Assembly (NCBI RefSeq): GCF_016900775.1
Contig: NZ_JACJKN010000011.1
Span: 1-64,000, forward strand
Origin: Olsenella uli
GTDB lineage: Bacteria; Actinomycetota; Coriobacteriia; Coriobacteriales; Atopobiaceae
DNA length: 64,000 bases
Direction of reading: 5' to 3'
In this document: positions 61,600-64,000 of the stretch, in pieces
Position numbering within the stretch: the first letter of the stretch is position 1
Layout: each line of letters begins with the position of its first letter
Position numbers and translations under genes: made by a program
Notes under the pieces: model-generated
Told to the model about the DNA's origin: nothing
Database searches by the model: none
Seen by the model: the letters and a program-made list of their open reading frames with translations, nothing else

Positions 61600-62838
61600 C
61601 TAGCCGAGGAGCTCGAGCTTGGCGCGCACGATGCGCGTCACGGACTCGTCGATGCGCGCCTCGGTGAGCTCCCCGGACGCCACGGCGTCGAGGATGCCCT
61701 GGTAGGCGGCGTCGAGGTCGGCGGGCATGAGAATCATGTCGACGCCCGCGAGCAGGGCCTGCACGCCGATGCGCTCGGAGCCGACCTCCTCGACGACCGC
61801 GCCCATGCTGAGCGAGTCGGTGATGACGATGCCGTCGTAGCCGAGCTCCTCGCGCAGAATCTGCTGCACGACCCGCGGGTTGAGCGAGGCGGGGACGTAG
61901 TCGCCGGTGACGTTGGGCAGGGTGATGTGCCCGACCATCACGAACGGCACGCCCGCGTCCATGGCGGCCTCGAAGGGGACGAGCTCGCTCGCGCGGAGCT
62001 CCTCGGCGGTCGTGTTGGCCATGATGGTGCCGTCGTGCGAGTCGCCCACGGCCCCGCCGATCCCCGGGAAGTGCTTGGCGGCGCAGAGGATCCCCGTGGA
62101 GAGGAAGCCCTCGACCTGGGCCCTCACGCGCGGCGCGACGACCTCGGCGCTCGAGCCGAAGGAGCGCCGCACGAGCGTCGAGCCCTCGACGTCCGCGATG
62201 TCCGCGTCGGGGGCGAAGTCCACGTTGAAGCCGAGGTCGGTGAGGTAGGAGCCGATGGTCACGGCAAGCTCGCGCGCCTCCTCGTCGGAGGCGACGTCGG
62301 CCATGTCGCCCACCCGCGTCACGCCAAACGCGGGGTTGGAGCCCACGCGCAGGACCGTGCCGCCCTCCTCGTCGACGGCGAGGAAGCACGGCAGGCCCGT
62401 GAGCTCCTCGTAGTAGGCCTGCGTGTTGGCGAGCATCGCGCGGGTCTGCTCGGGGTCGACGAGGTTCTGGGCGAAGTAGCAGATGCCGCCGACCGGGCGC
62501 TCCTCGAGGGCGGCGCGCGTGGCCTCGCCCGCGGCGACCTGCGTCCCGACGTGCGTGAGGTCCTCGGGGCGCACCACGAAGAGCTGCGCGACCTTCTCCT
62601 CGAGCGTCATCCCCGACACGGCCTGCTCGACGCGCTCCTCGGGGGTCTGGGCGGGCCCCTCCCCGGCGTCGGGCGCTGGCCGGTCGCTCACCTCGCCGAC
62701 CGGCGCCTCGGGGTCCGGGGACGCGGGCGCGCTCCCCTGCGTGAGCGCGGGCCAGGCGGCCCACGCGGCGAGCGCGACGACGGCCAGGACGGCCAGCGTG
62801 ACGAGCGCGGGGGCGACGGGCGATGTTCTTCTGCTCAT
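61600..62838 (-). CDS. Glycoside hydrolase family 3, beta-N-acetylhexosaminidase (NagZ-like), secreted or anchored
   Basis: The 412-residue protein starts with a membrane/signal segment (APALVTLAVLAVVALAAWAA) and a Pro/Ala-rich linker, then a GH3 catalytic barrel. KHFPG (CAAKHFPGIGGAVGDSHDG, cited in part) and the nucleophile aspartate in VITDSLSMGAV match NagZ-type enzymes that release N-acetylglucosamine from cell-wall fragments. ATG 62838 follows GAGAGGATGCC; an upstream extension has no ribosome site. Anchoring outside the membrane suggests peptidoglycan turnover. Confidence 0.9.
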   Translation of the reverse strand: MSRRTSPVAPALVTLAVLAVVALAAWAAWPALTQGSAPASPDPEAPVGEVSDRPAPDAGEGPAQTPEERVEQAVSGMTLEEKVAQLFVVRPEDLTHVGTQVAAGEATRAALEERPVGGICYFAQNLVDPEQTRAMLANTQAYYEELTGLPCFLAVDEEGGTVLRVGSNPAFGVTRVGDMADVASDEEARELAVTIGSYLTDLGFNVDFAPDADIADVEGSTLVRRSFGSSAEVVAPRVRAQVEGFLSTGILCAAKHFPGIGGAVGDSHDGTIMANTTAEELRASELVPFEAAMDAGVPFVMVGHITLPNVTGDYVPASLNPRVVQQILREELGYDGIVITDSLSMGAVVEEVGSERIGVQALLAGVDMILMPADLDAAYQGILDAVASGELTEARIDESVTRIVRAKLELLG

Positions 62839-63001
62839 GGCATCCTCTCGTAGGGAAGCCTCAGGATAGCGCAACGCCGGGCCCCGGCGGCCCCGGGAGT
62901 ATTTGAGCATTCAACGTGAGGTGCGCGGCGCCCCGGGGCCCAGGCGATAGAATGGCGTTGACCACACGCCGCCAACCGAGAGCACGGAGGGGCTGCCCCA
63001 T

Positions 63002-64000
63002 ATGACTTCAGGCACCAGGAGGGTCGCCGCGCTCGACGGCCTGCGCGTCCTCGCCATAGCCGCCATCATCGCCTATCACGCGAACCCGTCCTGGCTTCCC
63101 GGGGGCTATCTCGGCGTGAGCGTCTTCTTCGTCCTCACGGGCTACCTCACGACCCTCTCCATCGAGCGCGAGATCGCGCGCGAGGGCTCCTTCGACTACC
63201 CGCGCTTCCTGCTGAGGCGCGCGGGGCGCCTGCTGCCCTCCATGCTTGTCGCCGTGGGCGCCGCGGGCGTGCTCTGCACGCTCTTCTCGCCGGCCCTCGC
63301 GGCCAAGGTCGCCTCAGACGCGGCTCCCGCGCTGCTCTTCTTCGAGAACATCTACTACATCGTGCGCGAGGTCCCCTACTTCGCGGCCGCCGGCCTGCCC
63401 TCGCCGCTCACCCACCTCTGGTTCGTGGGCGTCACCATGCAGTTCTACCTCGTGTGGCCGCTCGTGCTGCTGCTCCTCTCGCGCGTCGTGCGCCGCCGGC
63501 GGACCGCGTGCGTCGTCGTGGCCGCCCTCGCGCTCGCCTCCTTCGTCGAGATGGCCGCCCTCTACGACCCGCTCGCGGACACCGCGCGCGTCTACTACGG
63601 GCCCGACACGCGCGCGGGCGAGCTTCTCATGGGCGCCCTCGCGGCGCTTCTCACCCGCGGGCGGGGCTGGTCGCTGCGCCTCCCCGCGCGCGGGGAGGCG
63701 CCTGCCCGCGAGGTTCCCGGCTGGGCCTACGACCTTGCCGGGCTCGGCTGTATCGCGGCCGTGGCCGCCATGATGGTCACGCTGAACGGCTACTCCGACG
63801 TCGTCTACCGCGGCGGCATCGCGCTCGTCTCGGTCCTCTCCGCCGTCCTCGTGGGGGTCCTCAGCCGGCCCGCGAGCCTGCTTGCCCGCTTGATCGGGCT
63901 GCGCCCCCTCGCCGCCGCCGGGGCGCGCGGCTTTGCCCTCTACCTCTGGCACTATCCGCTCCTGCTCGTCATGAACCCCGCCACGCGCACGACCGAGCTC
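63002..64000 (+). CDS. Acyltransferase 3 family membrane protein (OafA/YrhL-like), 3' truncated
   Basis: The start is ATG 63002 with GGAGGGG upstream, and the frame is still open at the window end (333 codons seen). The N-terminal RVAALDGLRVLAIAAIIAYH, cited in part, and the SVFFVLTGYLTT motif are the acyltransferase-3 signature; RRAGRLLP and HLWFVGVTMQFYLVWP, cited in part, follow. About eight helices are seen. Members O-acetylate peptidoglycan or other cell-wall glycans, and a C-terminal SGNH domain may lie beyond the window. A TAGAAT -10-like box lies at 62948-62953. Confidence 0.93.
   Translation, partial: MTSGTRRVAALDGLRVLAIAAIIAYHANPSWLPGGYLGVSVFFVLTGYLTTLSIEREIAREGSFDYPRFLLRRAGRLLPSMLVAVGAAGVLCTLFSPALAAKVASDAAPALLFFENIYYIVREVPYFAAAGLPSPLTHLWFVGVTMQFYLVWPLVLLLLSRVVRRRRTACVVVAALALASFVEMAALYDPLADTARVYYGPDTRAGELLMGALAALLTRGRGWSLRLPARGEAPAREVPGWAYDLAGLGCIAAVAAMMVTLNGYSDVVYRGGIALVSVLSAVLVGVLSRPASLLARLIGLRPLAAAGARGFALYLWHYPLLLVMNPATRTTEL

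Overview
The window is GC-rich (roughly 70 percent or more), almost fully coding, and has short intergenic gaps, frequent ATGA/GTGA start-stop overlaps and strong Shine-Dalgarno sequences. The gene content points to an actinobacterium, most likely of the class Coriobacteriia (Olsenella/Atopobiaceae-like). The pointers are the FHA-MerR (GarA-FtsR type) pair, a SpoVS protein beside RNase Y and MiaB, a lexA/LysM divergent SOS pair, GAAC-N4-GTTC SOS boxes, and a 2-hydroxyacyl-CoA-dehydratase-like activase system typical of anaerobes. The taxonomic call is inference; no search was possible.

Layout. 1-16 kb (+ strand): a housekeeping run of ftsK (5' truncated), a RodZ-like HTH membrane protein, yajQ, rimO, pgsA, the cinA C-terminal domain, SOS-controlled recA-recX, then rny, a GHKL ATPase, spoVS, miaB, miaA and hflX. 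15.9-17.5 kb (-): a DUF1624 membrane protein and lexA. 17.5-22.8 kb (+): a LysM membrane protein divergent from lexA (probable SOS cell-division inhibitor), nrdR, dut, two NCS2 nucleobase permeases and trxB. 22.9-30.8 kb (-): a CLC channel, apt, MerR/FtsR, FHA, RidA, a GcvT-like protein and a CDP-alcohol phosphatidyltransferase, followed by serA and serC and then tRNA-Pro(GGG). 31.4-37.5 kb is the more accessory part: an SDR, a DUF3737 / alpha-beta hydrolase / Cys-rich small protein operon divergent from a LysR regulator, an isochorismatase-like hydrolase, an MGMT-like protein and a lineage-type nuclease-like protein. 37.9-41.5 kb (+): a four-gene operon of flavodoxin, DUF2229, HgdB-like and BadF/HgdC-like activase. 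41.6-62.8 kb (-): a long housekeeping stretch (Uup ABC-F, nfo, coaBC, Zn-ribbon protein, cysteine desulfurase, rpe, gpsA, plsY, der, DUF512 radical SAM, ispH, plsC, cmk, rluB-like, scpB, scpA, M50 protease, a small membrane protein, a second ABC-F, VOC, GH3/NagZ). The window ends inside an acyltransferase-3 gene (+).

How the genes work together. recA, recX, lexA and the LysM protein form an SOS circuit with operators sitting inside promoters. plsY, plsC, gpsA and two CDP-alcohol phosphatidyltransferases cover phospholipid synthesis. miaA, miaB, rimO and hflX cover tRNA, ribosome and translation quality control. scpA, scpB, ftsK and der cover chromosome and ribosome maturation. apt and the NCS2 permeases cover purine/pyrimidine salvage.

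The most unusual things seen are: (1) a ten-base word, CGAGAAGRAC, present about 24 times on both strands; (2) a family of AAAAGGGG...CCCCTTTT palindromes sitting on or next to stop codons, plus related GGGGAC-core repeats, one of which has become the 3' end of coaBC; (3) several large hairpin or MITE-like elements; (4) the split dehydratase/activase operon with its own flavodoxin and no obvious acyl-CoA pathway; and (5) a 153-bp antisense overlap between hflX and the DUF1624 gene.
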